A stretch of 64,000 nt of DNA from Pempheris klunzingeri (Eukaryota; Chordata; Actinopteri; Acropomatiformes; Pempheridae). Position numbers and translations under genes: made by a program. Shown piece after piece: positions 1 to 12,261 of this stretch (position 1 is its first letter; every line of letters starts with the position of its first letter). The notes beneath the pieces are model-generated. The model saw nothing but the letters and a program-made list of their open reading frames with translations. It searched no databases and had not been told where the DNA came from. The DNA lies in contig NC_092033.1 of NCBI RefSeq assembly GCF_042242105.1, positions 19,214,408 through 19,278,407 of the forward strand, in the 5' to 3' direction.

Positions 1-703
1 GCTTCCTCAGTCTTGGATGATTGGACCACAAAAGACACATGCTAATGCCAGGTGTGAACACGGCAACAACAGAACATTTAGCGACTCAAGAGCCAGATGC
101 TTCCTTCAGGAGCTGGTGGAGATCAAAACAGAGCTAAAACAGAGGGAATATTGGATGTACATCAGTTCCCTGGCCAGACACATGGCTCCATTAGTCTAAA
201 GTCGCTCAGTATCCACTGAATGTGTAAATGTTATGTGTAACTGTTGTGCATGTATGTGCACATCTAACATATTAGACATATGAACTTTAGAAGGAGACAA
301 CACTCAAATGTACAATGTCGTCTAAACACTTCAGCATGCACACAAGAGCGAGATCATGATTAGAAACCAGGAACTGTTGCATTGTTCTTACCAGACTTGA
401 CAAGTTTTGCCACTTGATAGTCATCCACACTGTGCTTTGTACATGTTTCACTGGTACCTTCGGACCAGATCTGAGGCTTGGTTATATGTAACCAGGACGT
501 TTTTCACTTTTCAAACGACGTCGGTCAGTTTTGACCTTGTTTAGGTGTTTGACAGTTCATTCATACCCTTGAAAACATCAGTTAACAATCTCAATTCAAA
601 TGTTTGAACATCTTTATCTACACATCCATGATGTCTAACTCAGTTTGCTGATGAAGAAAGTGTGATGTGGTCAACAGCTCCACAGCACGTGAGGTTGTGG
701 AAA

Positions 704-744
704 ATGACTCTAACGTAAGGTCCCCCACCTTACGTTAGAGTCAT
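704..744. repeat. Perfect 18-bp inverted repeat (hairpin)
   Basis: Bases 704-721 are exactly the reverse complement of 727-744, with a five-C loop between them. The flanks do not continue the pairing. It is too short for a typical MITE, and no target-site duplication is obvious. Confidence 0.9.
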
Positions 745-1039
745 CTTCTTCATTGTTTAGACCTCCTTTGACCCATAAACCACACACAAAATCAGCGCTT
801 ACTGAGACAACCATGCCAAAGACATGTCAGTGTTGATGCAGTGATAACACATCTCACTTAAAGCACTGCGACAGCTATACTGTGAATTCTGAACAAAACT
901 GAGCAACAAGGAAAAATGTAACATTAAGGCTTGTTAAGAGATTAAAGGGAAGTAATGGAAATAGTTCAGCTGGCTAAAACCAAACTTGCTTTCATTGAAT
1001 TCACGCTGCACTAAGACTCAGCCTTAGTCAGCCGACGGG

Positions 1040-1215
1040 GGCATAGAGTCAAGATGCACAAGTGAGCACAAGTCTGATTTATTAATTGCCTTTAATGCTA
1101 GAGCGCTGGGGTTGTGCAAATGGTGCCAGACAAAAGAACTTTCAGTAAATCCATTGTCCTTGGGAAGCACTCGGTCATCTTTCACAGTGATTGGACAAGC
1201 ATTAATTATTCATCA
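1040..1215. promoter_or_regulatory. Candidate conserved noncoding element
   Basis: This non-repetitive block is rich in homeodomain-like cores: a TTATTAATT stretch near 1079 and a TTAATTATT stretch near 1202. It has no coding potential and lies in the presumed first intron of a neuronal channel gene, where enhancers are common. The call rests on composition only; conservation was not tested. Confidence 0.2.
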
Positions 1216-4200
1216 TTAGGGCCAAACAAACGGCACGTCTTTTGTAGTGCACCGTGGAGCACACCTTTAGCATGCAAGTCATCACATCCATAAATGCATG
1301 ATACAGAACTCGTATCTTGCCCGTCTCTAAGTGCACTTCTGACCCAAAAGTGTATCTGTCTACTGTATAATCCTGTGTTTCTCCTGCTGACATGGACATG
1401 AAAGAACAGGACCCATTTCCTTCTCTTTGATCCGCTTCTGTTTCGGCAGCACTCCTCAAGTCTTCGCTCACGCTGAAATCAATTGAACAAGCTTTATTGC
1501 TCGGTTAGCAAACACTGATTCATGTGTATTTTGTCAAAACCACCTATTCTGAGGTGACGGTCACACTTCTCAGACATTTTGACTCATCACATGAACTGAT
1601 GACTAATCCTTGTGCTACCCTCCCACCTCCCGTCAGGTGTGCACCTGTAGGAGCCCAGCCTGGATAATGTAGAAAGAAGGCGGAAGGGGGCAAATTAACA
1701 AATGCATCACTTGTGTCAGATGCTCTGTTGAAGAAACACCTGTAGAAGCCTGTAATAAGACGAAGGGGAGCACTGCCGTCACGGACAGTCACACATGCAC
1801 TCATGCTTCAAAATGCTTCATTCATAATGAGATGCACATCATGCTGACTGGTGTCCAAAGTCGTCACAGATTTGAAAAAACTGAGGTTTCTGAAAGCAGA
1901 GACAAGCTTTTTTTTCTGGCTTTTGCTGTCTACTCCATCAAGGACGAAGAGATCTCCATGGCAATGATTACCCACAATCCATTATCTCTTTTATCCACAA
2001 TGGTCTCTGTACGTCATCTCTTCTTGCCTCTCTGTTCACAGAGTTAAACTGTAGAGAACACAATGATTTTGTGTATTTATAACAGACGTTAATGGCAAAA
2101 ATAAAAAAAAAGAACAATCAAATTAAAACATCGTACTTTTTGAAACAGATTTCTAATTACCCTATGAATATTACCCGATTCATCTCGTTAATTCACTATT
2201 AACTATTACAAATGTTCAAATAGGCCACACAAAGGGAAGGAATCAGTCCCAGTTTAAGGCCTCAGAGTAACACCGTCTTCACGTATGCCAAATCTGCTGC
2301 TTTAATCTACCGCAGAATAATTTAAAAGTCCCTTTGCAAGAGAGAGGGAGAGAGAGCGTGAGCATGTTCTTCATCTCGGCGGAGAGTGAGTGTGTGTGTT
2401 TGTGTGGGAGGGAAGGGGTGAGACGACAGACAGATAGGGAGAGCAAGGCCTGATGGGATGCCATATATAGCTAGCAACTGTGAAGCTACTGGTCCAATCA
2501 TGCATACTAGACAAGTTTAATGCGTTAACTATCCAACCGGCCTCTCTCTCTCTCTTTTGTATGCACACAAAGAAACACTGATCATATCATGTCTGTTTTC
2601 ACGAGCTGATAGCGTTCGATGGAACTACGTTATGTCCCGACTCCAAGAGTTAGCACGAACAGCCAATTCTGTAACTAAGCAGCAACAGTTCTAGTCACCA
2701 TGTGAAGGAATCCAGCAACATGGTGACGCCGAGGTCTGATGGGGAAAGACGACCAGACAGCGTTACCCATCATACCCTGCTGGTCAAATCAAGTAAGGCT
2801 GCACCTTAAAACCCCCTGAATGTATTGAATTGGGTAAGGGTGCTTCTCACGGCTAACCAGTTCTACTTTAAATTTGGAAAAGAGGGATTGTCTTTCAAAG
2901 TGTCCATAATCTTCCTTTAGTATGCCCTTTTCACAGCAGACATTTTGACTTGTCAAAGTAGGAATGTTACAGATAACAGTAACGACGGCTCTGTCCCTGG
3001 AAGCTGTGACAGTGAGCCAGCATGCACGAAGCCAGCGCACCGAAACTGAAGCAGCTAAATGGAATTCATCCATCAGTCATTTGATTATTTACACTTGTAC
3101 TTTTCCTACAGTGACAAGTCAAAATATCTGATGAAAAAAGGCAGATTCCAAAAATTCTGTGTCTCTGGCCGTATAATTCTGATCTCAGCTGGCTTTACAT
3201 CTCATTGATCCACTAAGGGACAGAAGTGTGTTTCGCTAGATGTTTGATTGACAGGTGTTTCTTCCAGTCAGCTATGGCGGTTGCAACTTGCTTGCAAGCT
3301 TCCTTCCCTTTGAGCACATATGGATGTTGTAGGTAATGTAACTTCCAAGAGCTCTCCTATAGAACATTCAAAACTTCACCTGCATGCACGTACAGATGAT
3401 GTCACATGTCCATTTTGCTATAGTCAGTATGCTTAAGGAGCTCAGGAAACTAATCTAAGTGCACTGCCGGTGACGAAGACATCACAGAGACCAGGCTGCA
3501 TGACTGACAGATGATAAATGCAAACCGCAGTGCATGAACACCACAGTGATGGGTGCTTAGCAACAAATACTCCACCAAATGTTAAAAAAAAAGGAGAAGA
3601 CATCTGACACCTTTAACAGAGCCACAGCTGTTAATGTGAAAGTCGTTCTCATACTGACTTCTCTTCTAATAACCATAGCTGCAGCCCTCCACTCTCCTCC
3701 TGTTCGTTGAGCTATTATAGTCAGCCAAAGCACACAAGATGATGATTGGCGGGCTAGATTAACGTGACTGGCAGCGGCTACAAACATGCCCAGCGGCGTG
3801 CCGTCACCGCCCACGCTCGGGCAGCCATTTGCCCTGCTCTCCTACCCAGCGTCAGGTCTGCTGCTGTTTACACGTCAGACTCTATTTACTCAGCGAGGCC
3901 TTGCCGTCTGTTTGCAGTGGATCAGTCACATTTCCTGGCCTCCTACATCCTCAGACTCTGCGCAACATGATTCAACAGGGCCTTCGGCTGCAGCGGCAGG
4001 CCCGGGCACACCTGTAGCTCTGGTTAAACAGGAATAAAAAGTAAAGATGCTAAAGCACATCAGCATGTGACACCTCTGACAGCAATAACAAAGCAGTTAA
4101 AGAGACATGCACACTTGGATCTGTTGTGCTAGTGACGCTCCAACAACCTTGTTGGCATCACTGCCTCAAAACTAACAAGCTAGCACGCAAGGGGTTACTG

Positions 4201-4669
4201 AGCAATAAGGGTTCATGGTCGAGCAGGTTTCTGAAATCAATCAGTTTCACAGACCGGACGGATCTGAATGAAAACAGGCCGTGGTGATGAGCAATGATGT
4301 TGCCATGACAACAGGAAGGCTGAGCGTGCAGCCTGGCTTTGGTATCTTCAGGCGTGCGGCAGGCGGCACCCAGACGGTTTGGGTTTTTAACCTCTTAAGT
4401 GGAAGAAAGCAAGCTGCAGTCTCAGATGGGATCATGGGAGGACAGGGGATGCGTGGGTGGGCGGGTGGGTGAGGGTGAGGTGTGAGGGGGGGAGAGACTA
4501 CAAAGTCAGGCATCAGTTAAACCTCTGCCTCAGAGCGCAGACATGGGAAATGAAAAAGGTGGTGGGTGTTCTTTTTATTTCTTTATTTTTTTATTACCAT
4601 CCCAATCCAGTAATGGCCAACTACAGAGATATGAGAGGGACAAACAAACAGATTAACACATAGTGCACC

Positions 4670-4704
4670 AACACACACACACACACAGATATATATATAT
4701 ATAT
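4670..4704. repeat. CA/AT compound microsatellite
   Basis: An uninterrupted (CA)n run passes directly into an (AT)n run. Confidence 0.95.
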
Positions 4705-4803
4705 CATACAGCCTTATAGTCTAACTCTTTTCCTTGTCAGAAACACAATCATAAACATAGAGGAGAATCAGCTCTCAGTCTCTCTGTCTCACTCAGACAA
4801 GTG

Positions 4804-4804
<1 letters not shown>

Positions 4805-4835
<31 letters not shown>
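4805..4835. repeat. (CA)n microsatellite
   Basis: About fifteen uninterrupted AC units. Confidence 0.95.
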
Positions 4836-4838
<3 letters not shown>

Positions 4839-6104
4839 CTGCTGTTAAAACACCCTGCATGCAGATTAAAGAGGCAGCACAGAGAGTGAGGAGAGAACAG
4901 GATGGCTACAACAATAGAAACAGCGTGGGGAGCCCAGAGAAACACGCCTGCTGCCGTTCACTGCTGCCACATGAACACCGACAGACGAGTTGGTTAAAGG
5001 GACAGACACTTTTGGGCTCTTCATCTTACCTGGGGAAACATACTCATTAAAGGCTTTCTGACAGCACGGCCAGCTGATGTGATGTCAGTTATTGTGTCAT
5101 GTTTGTGAGAGTGTGATGGAGAGAACTGTTGCTCAGGCCTCCACATTCAAGACAAAATGAACATCTCCCATGAACCCTGGCACCCCTCTTGTTGCAAAGA
5201 GGGTGTTTTTGCTTGCCCTCCCTCCCCGATGGTTCACCAGCTGAAGAGCATGTTAGGAGTCAGTAACTGGTAACATTATGTTGTTTTTCCCTACATCCAC
5301 CATTAACAAGCAGGAGAAAGTCTGAAGGGTTCCCCTGTGTCTGCTCTGGGAGAACAACACCCTCTTCCATTTCCGTTCCATAAAATAATCAGGCACATTG
5401 GCCAAAACAGCTGACCTATGGCTCACAGTAATACAGAGACTTTTGGACCTCTAGAATAAATATGGAGCAGTTTTTTTGTGAGTCCGTCACTGTTTTATTT
5501 TTATTGTAACACGACACACATAATAGCCAGTGGTTCAACACTATTCCACTGACCAACAGGTGGCTACAGTGCTCTAAGAAACACACTGAAAAGTGCCAGC
5601 AAAGGCCAAGAAGAAGGAGAGGATTTGGTAGCAAACATGTCAACAATGCTGGACTCAATCTTTTAAGTGTTTTATGAGGAAGGAGATGCAACTGGCACAT
5701 TGGTTAGAGCTCAAGGTTACACACAATGTGCTGTGGTGACTAACGCTGAATGTAAATACAACTTTTGTTCATTTACAAGAGACTTTTCTGGAGGAAAGAA
5801 AAGAAGTTTTTCTGTCCTGGTCAAAAGGAGATACACATCTATTGTGTAGATGTACTGCTGACAAACTACGCTGGTCTGTGACGTCTTGGAGCGGGAAACA
5901 CAATAACTTATATTGTGTATACAGTTTGAGGACATAAAGTCCAAATAGAATATGGATGGTTGAATTGACTGCAACAGTTTCCTGTTATCTCTCTCAGCAC
6001 ATGCCCTAGTGAGGAAGATGGTGATTCAGAGCCTTACTGTAAAAGGATGACTGAGATATATATATATACACACGCATATATATACATATACGGATATATA
6101 TATA

Positions 6105-6808
6105 CACTACTCACTAAAAGTTAGGGATATTGGGCTTTCAGGTGAAATTTCAGGATGAACCTAAAATACATTCTCACCTTTCCAGGTGAACTTAATGTGA
6201 CCTTCTCTAAACCTTTGAATGCACATGTCCAACTGTTCAGTGTTTCAGTTCTTTGTGCACCAGTTGCTGTTCTATAACAAGGAGCTTAACAGCAACATTC
6301 ACAACAGGTTTGATCCATGAATCCACCAATACATTTCCTGCTTCAGTTAGAATTGGTATTTAAACAGTCCTCCTCATCCTGCTGTTCACATTCTGACATC
6401 ATGAGACCAAGACGACACCTAACAGTTGATCAGCAGCACCTCAACACTGGAGGCTTCAAACAGGAAGTCCTCAGACGGAGGTGTTCACTGAGCTTAGAGG
6501 GTCACAGAGTGTCATCAGGAGGTTGGAACAGTGATACAGAGACTGGAAGAGTCACAGAAAGGAGAGGAGTGGACGTCCTTTGGCCACATCCCAATTTATT
6601 GAGACACTGAAAATGTTTTGTTGTGGTATACCTACCACTGTTGGTAGATTTTCTTTCAATAAATTGTTTAAGATGAATAAAATTACCATTGCATGCTTCT
6701 ACTTAAATGTCCTACTTTCATGATATAATATCACTGTAGCATTCACTTTTTACATTTTCCATATATTTCACCTGAAAGTCCAATATCCCTAACTTTTTGT
6801 GAGTAGTG
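6105..6808. mobile_element. Tc1/mariner deletion derivative with 44-bp TIRs
   Basis: The left end (from 6105, beginning CACTACTCAC) and the reverse complement of the right end (ending 6808) match over about 44 bp with only a few differences. Both ends are flanked by TA, the target duplication used by Tc1/mariner elements. The 704-bp body is too short for a transposase gene (about 1 kb). It keeps a 97-codon frame at 6317-6610 that could be the remnant of a helix-turn-helix N-terminus, so the element is non-autonomous. Confidence 0.85.
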
Positions 6809-6810
6809 TA

Positions 6811-6817
6811 TATACAT

Positions 6818-6879
<62 letters not shown>

Positions 6880-6880
6880 G
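6811..6880. repeat. (CA)n(TA)n microsatellite
   Basis: A long TA run starts right at the outer edge of the Tc1-type element, which probably inserted into an existing TA tract; similar TA-rich sequence lies on its left side at 6057-6104. Confidence 0.9.
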
Positions 6881-7183
6881 ATGATCATCGTTCTGATGTG
6901 CATTATCCATCTATCCATGTCTTTATTCACAACCACAGCGCTGCTGTTAAAGAGCACGTTGCAGTCAACACCGTCACCTCTGTGGTATCAGGGTCAAAGG
7001 TGAACTGTCTAAGAGGGCTAAGCTTTCCGCTGGCACGGGTTAACAGGCTGAAGTCACACCTTTCATTTCCATGGAGGATAATTCCACATTACTCTCTCCT
7101 AACACCTTGTCAGGGGCCGGATTAGTGCCCCCGAGGGCCTTCCTTTAGACACACACACACACATGAACACACTACACATCACG

Positions 7184-7192
<9 letters not shown>

Positions 7193-7213
<21 letters not shown>
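7193..7213. repeat. (CA)n microsatellite
   Basis: Short CA run; a further CA run lies at 7149-7162. Confidence 0.9.
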
Positions 7214-7214
<1 letters not shown>

Positions 7215-7721
7215 AGCTTTTCTCTGTGTATGGGAGTTGTATTGAAGGCTAACCAAAGGCCAGATGGTCTTAAACAACGGAGGAAACGTTCAGGCATCCA
7301 GGGTGAGCAGCATCTCTGCTGCCACCGTGATGCCAAACTGGGGCCCAGCATGGCTCCAGGTGGAATCTCAGGCCACAGAGGTCTGAAGGCTCTCCTAGAA
7401 ACAGATGCCTCTGTGTGGTACTGGTCAACGGGACATGTGGCGTCACTTCACTTCTGTGTGTGCACACTAGCTGAGTGCTGGTGCAGGCAGTGTTGTACAC
7501 ACAAGCATGCAGCTCCATCAGCTCCCTCCTGTCAGTGAAGCATTGCTGAAACTAACTCAATATTTATCTCTGATACATCCCTGCTACGTCTCTGTCTGTC
7601 AGCAAAGGATTCACCCAAAAACATTTCTTTCACATTAAGACAAATCCCTGCCCTCATACTTGCTGAAAGTCTGCTGATGGATTGTGAGAGGACGACAAGT
7701 GATATGGGGCAAGGTCAATAC

Positions 7722-7727
<6 letters not shown>

Positions 7728-7770
<43 letters not shown>

Positions 7771-7778
7771 ACACACAC
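7728..7778. repeat. (CA)n microsatellite
   Basis: About 50 bp of CA units with one AGAC interruption. Confidence 0.95.
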
Positions 7779-8959
7779 CTCCAGCCCAGCCATGCCCTTT
7801 CAATAAAAGGTCTAGATGGGAGACAGACTGGGGAACAGGCGACAAAGGAAACAATTAAATATTGATTGAATCAGCAGACCAAACTCATCACTGATGCCAG
7901 TCACTGACTCATTACAAGAATTCCAGGGAATGATTCAAAGGTCAATTTACTTCTTCCTAACAAATATATAATATCAAAAGATGTATAAATGAGTTATTTC
8001 ACACAATCCCCACAAAACATGTACGGCATGAGACATCACACGTCATCTTCTCCATAACACTGCTGTCCTTCCTCAAACATCCAAATCTCATATAAAAGTC
8101 CAAGAATTCTAGTTCAAACAGCGACCTGAAGACAATCGAGGAGAAATGATGGAGCCTAAATGAAACCAGTGTTTCTGTTGCTCTGTTATATTAAGCTCTC
8201 TGTCAGGTGGTGTGATGGAAGGTTCACTGGCATTTAGCTTGTTTCTAAATACAGTTTAGTGTGGTCTGATTCTACTTAATCAAAGAATTACTCGAGCTAA
8301 TATTATTGGATAGAGGAGAATTTCAACAATGGGGAACTTCTACTTCCATGTATTCAGCACTAATGCAGGACAAATGAAATTATGCACAACCTTCATTATC
8401 ATGTACCGCTGCAGGACAAATGTACAGTGTGATAAGTGCAGCGAGCAGTACGTCATGGTAGCAGCTAATGGGAAGACAAAGACATGAAATCTTTGACCGA
8501 GTATTACCAACTGATTGTGAAATAGAAAAACAACTTTTCTTCCCCAGAATTATTGCGAAATGTCTCTGAAATATCACTCCAGCTGTTAACAGTTTAACAA
8601 CCCATGTCAGAGGCCGGATCCTCTCACAGCCATCCTGACGTTGGACCAATCTAATGGGTTAATATCGGTTTCCAGGAAGAATTCAGACATCAGCTCCTAA
8701 TTTTTCTCTAAAGCTTTGGCTGTGACTGATGGGAACTTTTCCAGTCTTTCCTGTCTGATGTAAGAGCTCATCACAGCAGTAGTTAGTTATGAGAAACAGC
8801 ACAGTGCTGAGGGACAGTACACAGTAATCTGACTGCTGTGTCTCTGAATAACGTTGCATTTTGCTTTGGATTACGTGAAGCCAGACTCAGCTGCGTTCGC
8901 TGGACAATGCTGATTTTCTTCGCTGCTTGTTGGCCCGGAGCTTTTGAGTCCTGCCACAA

Positions 8960-9245
8960 TTTAAAGGAATAGCTCAACATTTTGGGAAATACTCCAATCT
9001 GCTCTCTTGCTGAGAGCTTCATGAGAGGATCCGCAGAAATATGAGGCCAGAGCCAGCAGCCGTTAGCTTGGCTTCTCTTAAAGACTCTCTCGTTTAATCC
9101 TGAGAAACACCAAAGTGTCTCCAGTCTTCACGCTAAGCTGACCGGCTCCTGGTCGAGGCCTCATATTTACAGGCAGAAATGGTTGCCGACTCCAAGCAGG
9201 GAGCGAATAAGTGCATGTCCTAAAATGCAGAACTATTCCTTTAAA
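8960..9245. mobile_element. Short interspersed element with inverted ends
   Basis: The left end reads TTTAAAGGAATAG and the right end reads CTATTCCTTTAAA, exact reverse complements. The pairing continues with mismatches inward (ACATTTTGGG against CCTAAAATGC). The body resembles a repeat I associate with teleost genomes ('GGGAAATAC...CTCTTGC.GAGAG', 'GAGCCAG.AGCCGTTAGCTT'). A partial relative lies at about 60090-60260. There is no coding capacity; it is probably a non-autonomous DNA transposon. Confidence 0.7.
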
Positions 9246-10514
9246 TGCTGTTTGAGGCTTCAGAGGCTGGAAGTGATCTCAGCCCTCAAAAGGGTAAAAC
9301 TACAGTTGCACCGCCGGTCATTACGACGACGTGCTGCTGTGACATCACGGCGTTTGTGAGGCTGTTTTTCACTGATCTCCTTTCACACAACATGACATCA
9401 CAGCGGGTGGTCCGTCACTGCTGAAACACGTCAGCCTGCCACTGAGGCATCAATTACCCAGAATTCACATGCAGCCTACAGAAAGCTCATCTGCTAGATC
9501 CCCACAGATGAGGATTTATTAACACCCTGATATAAAGTCCATTTAACACGCCGGAGTTTAACTGGTCCAAAACTGTCAGATTCAGAAAGACAGAAGACAC
9601 ACCTCTGTTTTCTACAGCTGGGATGTCACATCTCATCACACGTGACAAATAAAACTTCAAAACTCAAATGTGTCATCTGTCTCACAGGTTAGCTTCGTGC
9701 CAGAGAGGAGAGAAGACACTAGTGCTGTTTGATGAAGGAATGAATGTGGAATAGAAGTCTCTCCCATCCCCAGCACGAGGCACTGCACTCATTTCAGGAA
9801 GGATAAATGTTCCACACATTGCTTTTGTGTTTCAGAAACGGAGCATTTTCTGGGATGTATTCTGAAGCAGAAAGAAAGCACTGAATGAGCTCTGGATGGG
9901 TAACTAACACGCTGGCAGTGCTGAAATGACATTTCTAGAGCTGGAACTCGATAAACTAAGCTCGTGCAGCAGGAACAATGGGAGTAACACAGATATGGGA
10001 TGCATGGCTTAAATAAACAGCCTCAGAGTGCAACAAATGTAGGCTAGAGCCTCTGTTTGGCACAGGCCTGAGGGACACACACCTAAGGTACACCGCTGCT
10101 AAGAATATCCATCCTGACGGAGTGTTATCACCTTGTTGGCATATGACAAGTGGAAAATCTGCTCTTTTTACCTATTGACTGCACCTGCTCCCATCAGCCT
10201 CTGGAACAGGTGCATCTGCCTTGCACTGTGTCTGATTAAAGGCAGATGACCTCAGCAGAGAAATAAATGATGTCAGTATAATTCGGTGACAATGAAAGGT
10301 TGATCTCACTCCTCTCTCACTTGTTAGAGGAAAGCAAGTTTGAAACTTAACATCAACTTCTCAGATGGCTTCCTTTCCTCTTTCTGGAAGATCTGTAAAG
10401 TGTGCACGTATAAGAGTGTGTTTCTGTGAATGAAAAAGGGGGGAGAGGTGTGCGCTGTGAGCCGTGAGGTGGGGGGTTACTGTGTGTTTGGAGAGCCCAG
10501 CGGTGCGCCCTTAC

Positions 10515-11069
10515 CCGCGCCGCCCTGGAGGAGTACGGATCCTCGAATAGATTCCAGATCACCGGCTGCCACTTCCTCCACAGGCTGACATTACCGTCGG
10601 CAGCCACGTCCTCAATGCCGAGTCTCTTCCCGATCTCGTCATCCTCGTCCCCGTTGTCCACGTTGAGCTCGAACACGTCCAGAGCCTCCTCCGCGTCCCG
10701 GTGCTGCCGGTATGTCATCCAGCAGCAAGGCTCCACGTCCGTCTCATCGATGCCCCAGAAGGAGAGCTCCTCCTCGAATAGCGGTCCGCACACATCCGCC
10801 GGGCAGTGGAGCTTCCCGGTGCGGTAGTAGTTGAGCACGTAGGCGAACACTCCCGGGTGGCGGTCGAAGAAGTACTCGTTGGTCCGCGCGTTGTACTCGA
10901 TGAAGCCGGGGACTTGTTGCAGCTGATCCAGCACGGAGTCGATGTCCGAGTCGGAGGCGAGCAGGGCCAGTCGCGTCCCCGGGAGGGTCTTCAGGGTGGT
11001 TTTGTAGGTTTCGTGTCTGGTGCCCCCGACGTTGAGGATTATCCTCTCGTTGTCGTCAAACTTGCCCAT
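10515..11069 (-). CDS. kcnc2: Kv3 voltage-gated K+ channel, exon 1 (T1 domain)
   Basis: This exon encodes the first 185 residues of a Shaw-type (Kv3) voltage-gated potassium channel, which in neurons gives fast delayed-rectifier current. The cytoplasmic tetramerisation (T1/BTB) domain spans about residues 8-145, with [10 protein letters not shown] at 13-22 and FFDRHPG at 67-73. The Zn-binding signature of non-Shaker Kv channels, H-x5-C-x20-C-C, is complete (H88, C94, C115, C116). The start [15 protein letters not shown] most resembles KCNC2 and lacks the N-terminal inactivation ball of KCNC3/4. The exon ends after DPYSSRAAR, where Kv3 first exons end, at a CGG|GTAAGG donor in phase 0. The frame runs on into the intron to 10353 but is no longer family-like there. 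The paralogue (kcnc2 or a teleost duplicate) is likely but not proven. Confidence 0.88.
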
Positions 11070-11480
11070 CGCTCTGTATCAGACATGACTTGATGGAAAG
11101 CGGGGGGGAGTTGGCGAGTGCAGTCCGGAGGTAACGGCGAGCCCCACGCGCACACACCCACAGTCCTGTTCAAAGAAGCTCCAGGATTTTGGCCGCGGTG
11201 CGCGGCATCTCCGATTTCACTCCGCCGACGCTTTCGTGGCTGTTTGAGGGCCGAGGAGGACGTCCATGGTGGGTTTAGGGAGGCTTGGGCTGGATGTGTA
11301 TCACACAGCTCAGACAGTCGGCGCTGAACGGTCTCCACCGGTGGCTCCGAGCAGACTGAGATGCTGCCGCTGCGCGTCCCTGCCCTCTCCAAGACGCACG
11401 ACCGCCCGTCAGCGTCGGCCTCGTTACTCTCCCATATGTAACGCTCCCTTCAAAAAAAGTATCGCCTGCTCTTTTCCCAT
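11070..11480 (-). promoter_or_regulatory. kcnc2 5' UTR and CpG-rich promoter region
   Basis: Immediately 5' of the kcnc2 start codon the sequence turns GC- and CpG-rich, as does exon 1 itself, and returns to AT-rich sequence beyond about 11560. This fits a CpG-island promoter. No TATA box or transcription start can be fixed from the sequence. Confidence 0.45.
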
Positions 11481-12223
11481 TCACGTCTTCTCAGTCAGAC
11501 CCAGTGCTGCTGCCTGTGAGCTTCAGAAGAAGAGAAGTTGGGAAAATCAGTGAGCGCTCAGCTCCAGACCCGCTGACACGGTGTGAGCTCCACAAATCAC
11601 ACTGAGGGAGACATTTGCATCGAGACACGGGGCTTTTGTTCTTGTGTTGTGTTTGTGCTTTAGTTAGGTACTACAGCCAATCAGGAAAACGATTTCTTTG
11701 CAGAGAAATGACAGGACTGAAACAATAAATTGTGTGTTCAGATTAAAACAGAAAAAAAACAAATGAGACTTTTCACTGTGACTCAAGATTTCATCCTTCA
11801 ACAGGTCAAGACAAGTAGCTTCATCCTGCAGTTGTTCCTTTGGGGTGTGATTGCATCAGAGGTTTCATATGTTCTTATTGAGGCATGTGGGATTTCACAT
11901 GTATGTGTGTTATAGAAGACAGGGAGGGGGGGGCAGCACTGTCTTGTGCTTTGAGCCTTAACTTCTTCTTTCTGTGTGAGGAAGAATAATGTGCAAACAT
12001 GGCTGCAGTTTGTGTTGCAGCATCCACACTGCTGAACTGGCCTTGAGCAAGGCAGGGGCGGTGGGGGGGGGGGTAAATGTAAAGAGGGAGCTGAAGTCGA
12101 TTTATGCGACAAGAGAAAATGCACCTGCTGTTATACTGATGATTCCATTTTTAAAGAAAATGGACCGCACAGCTCCTCTTTAGTCTTTTCAACCAGTGCA
12201 AGCACTTTAACAGTTCACCCATT

Positions 12224-12224
<1 letters not shown>

Positions 12225-12259
<35 letters not shown>
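12225..12259. repeat. (CA)n microsatellite
   Basis: About 35 bp of uninterrupted CA units. Confidence 0.95.

Positions 12260-12261
<2 letters not shown>

Larger units (their letters stand above)
1..10514 (-). other. kcnc2 intron 1 (partial), no exon seen
   Basis: The stretch lies 3' of the kcnc2 first exon on the minus strand and should be its first intron. I looked for the next Kv3 exon (the S1-S6 membrane core) on the minus strand and found no frame that resembles it, so it is presumably further left, outside the window. The interval holds microsatellites, a perfect hairpin (704-744), a Tc1-type deletion derivative (6105-6808), a short element with inverted ends (8960-9245) and one AT-rich block that may be regulatory (1040-1215). 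The open frames of 60-108 codons show no codon pattern or family similarity. Confidence 0.6.

Noticed and set aside
6718..7125. Frames of repeated Tyr-Ile or Thr-His
   Set aside because: Products of TA and CA microsatellites.
10181..10213. Opposed E-boxes GCACCTG and CAGGTGC near kcnc2 exon 1
   Set aside because: Short motifs are expected by chance; nothing else supports a functional site.
10615..11093. Plus-strand open frames opposite kcnc2 exon 1
   Set aside because: They are shadows of a strongly conserved minus-strand exon with matching GC-rich codon third positions; no family similarity.
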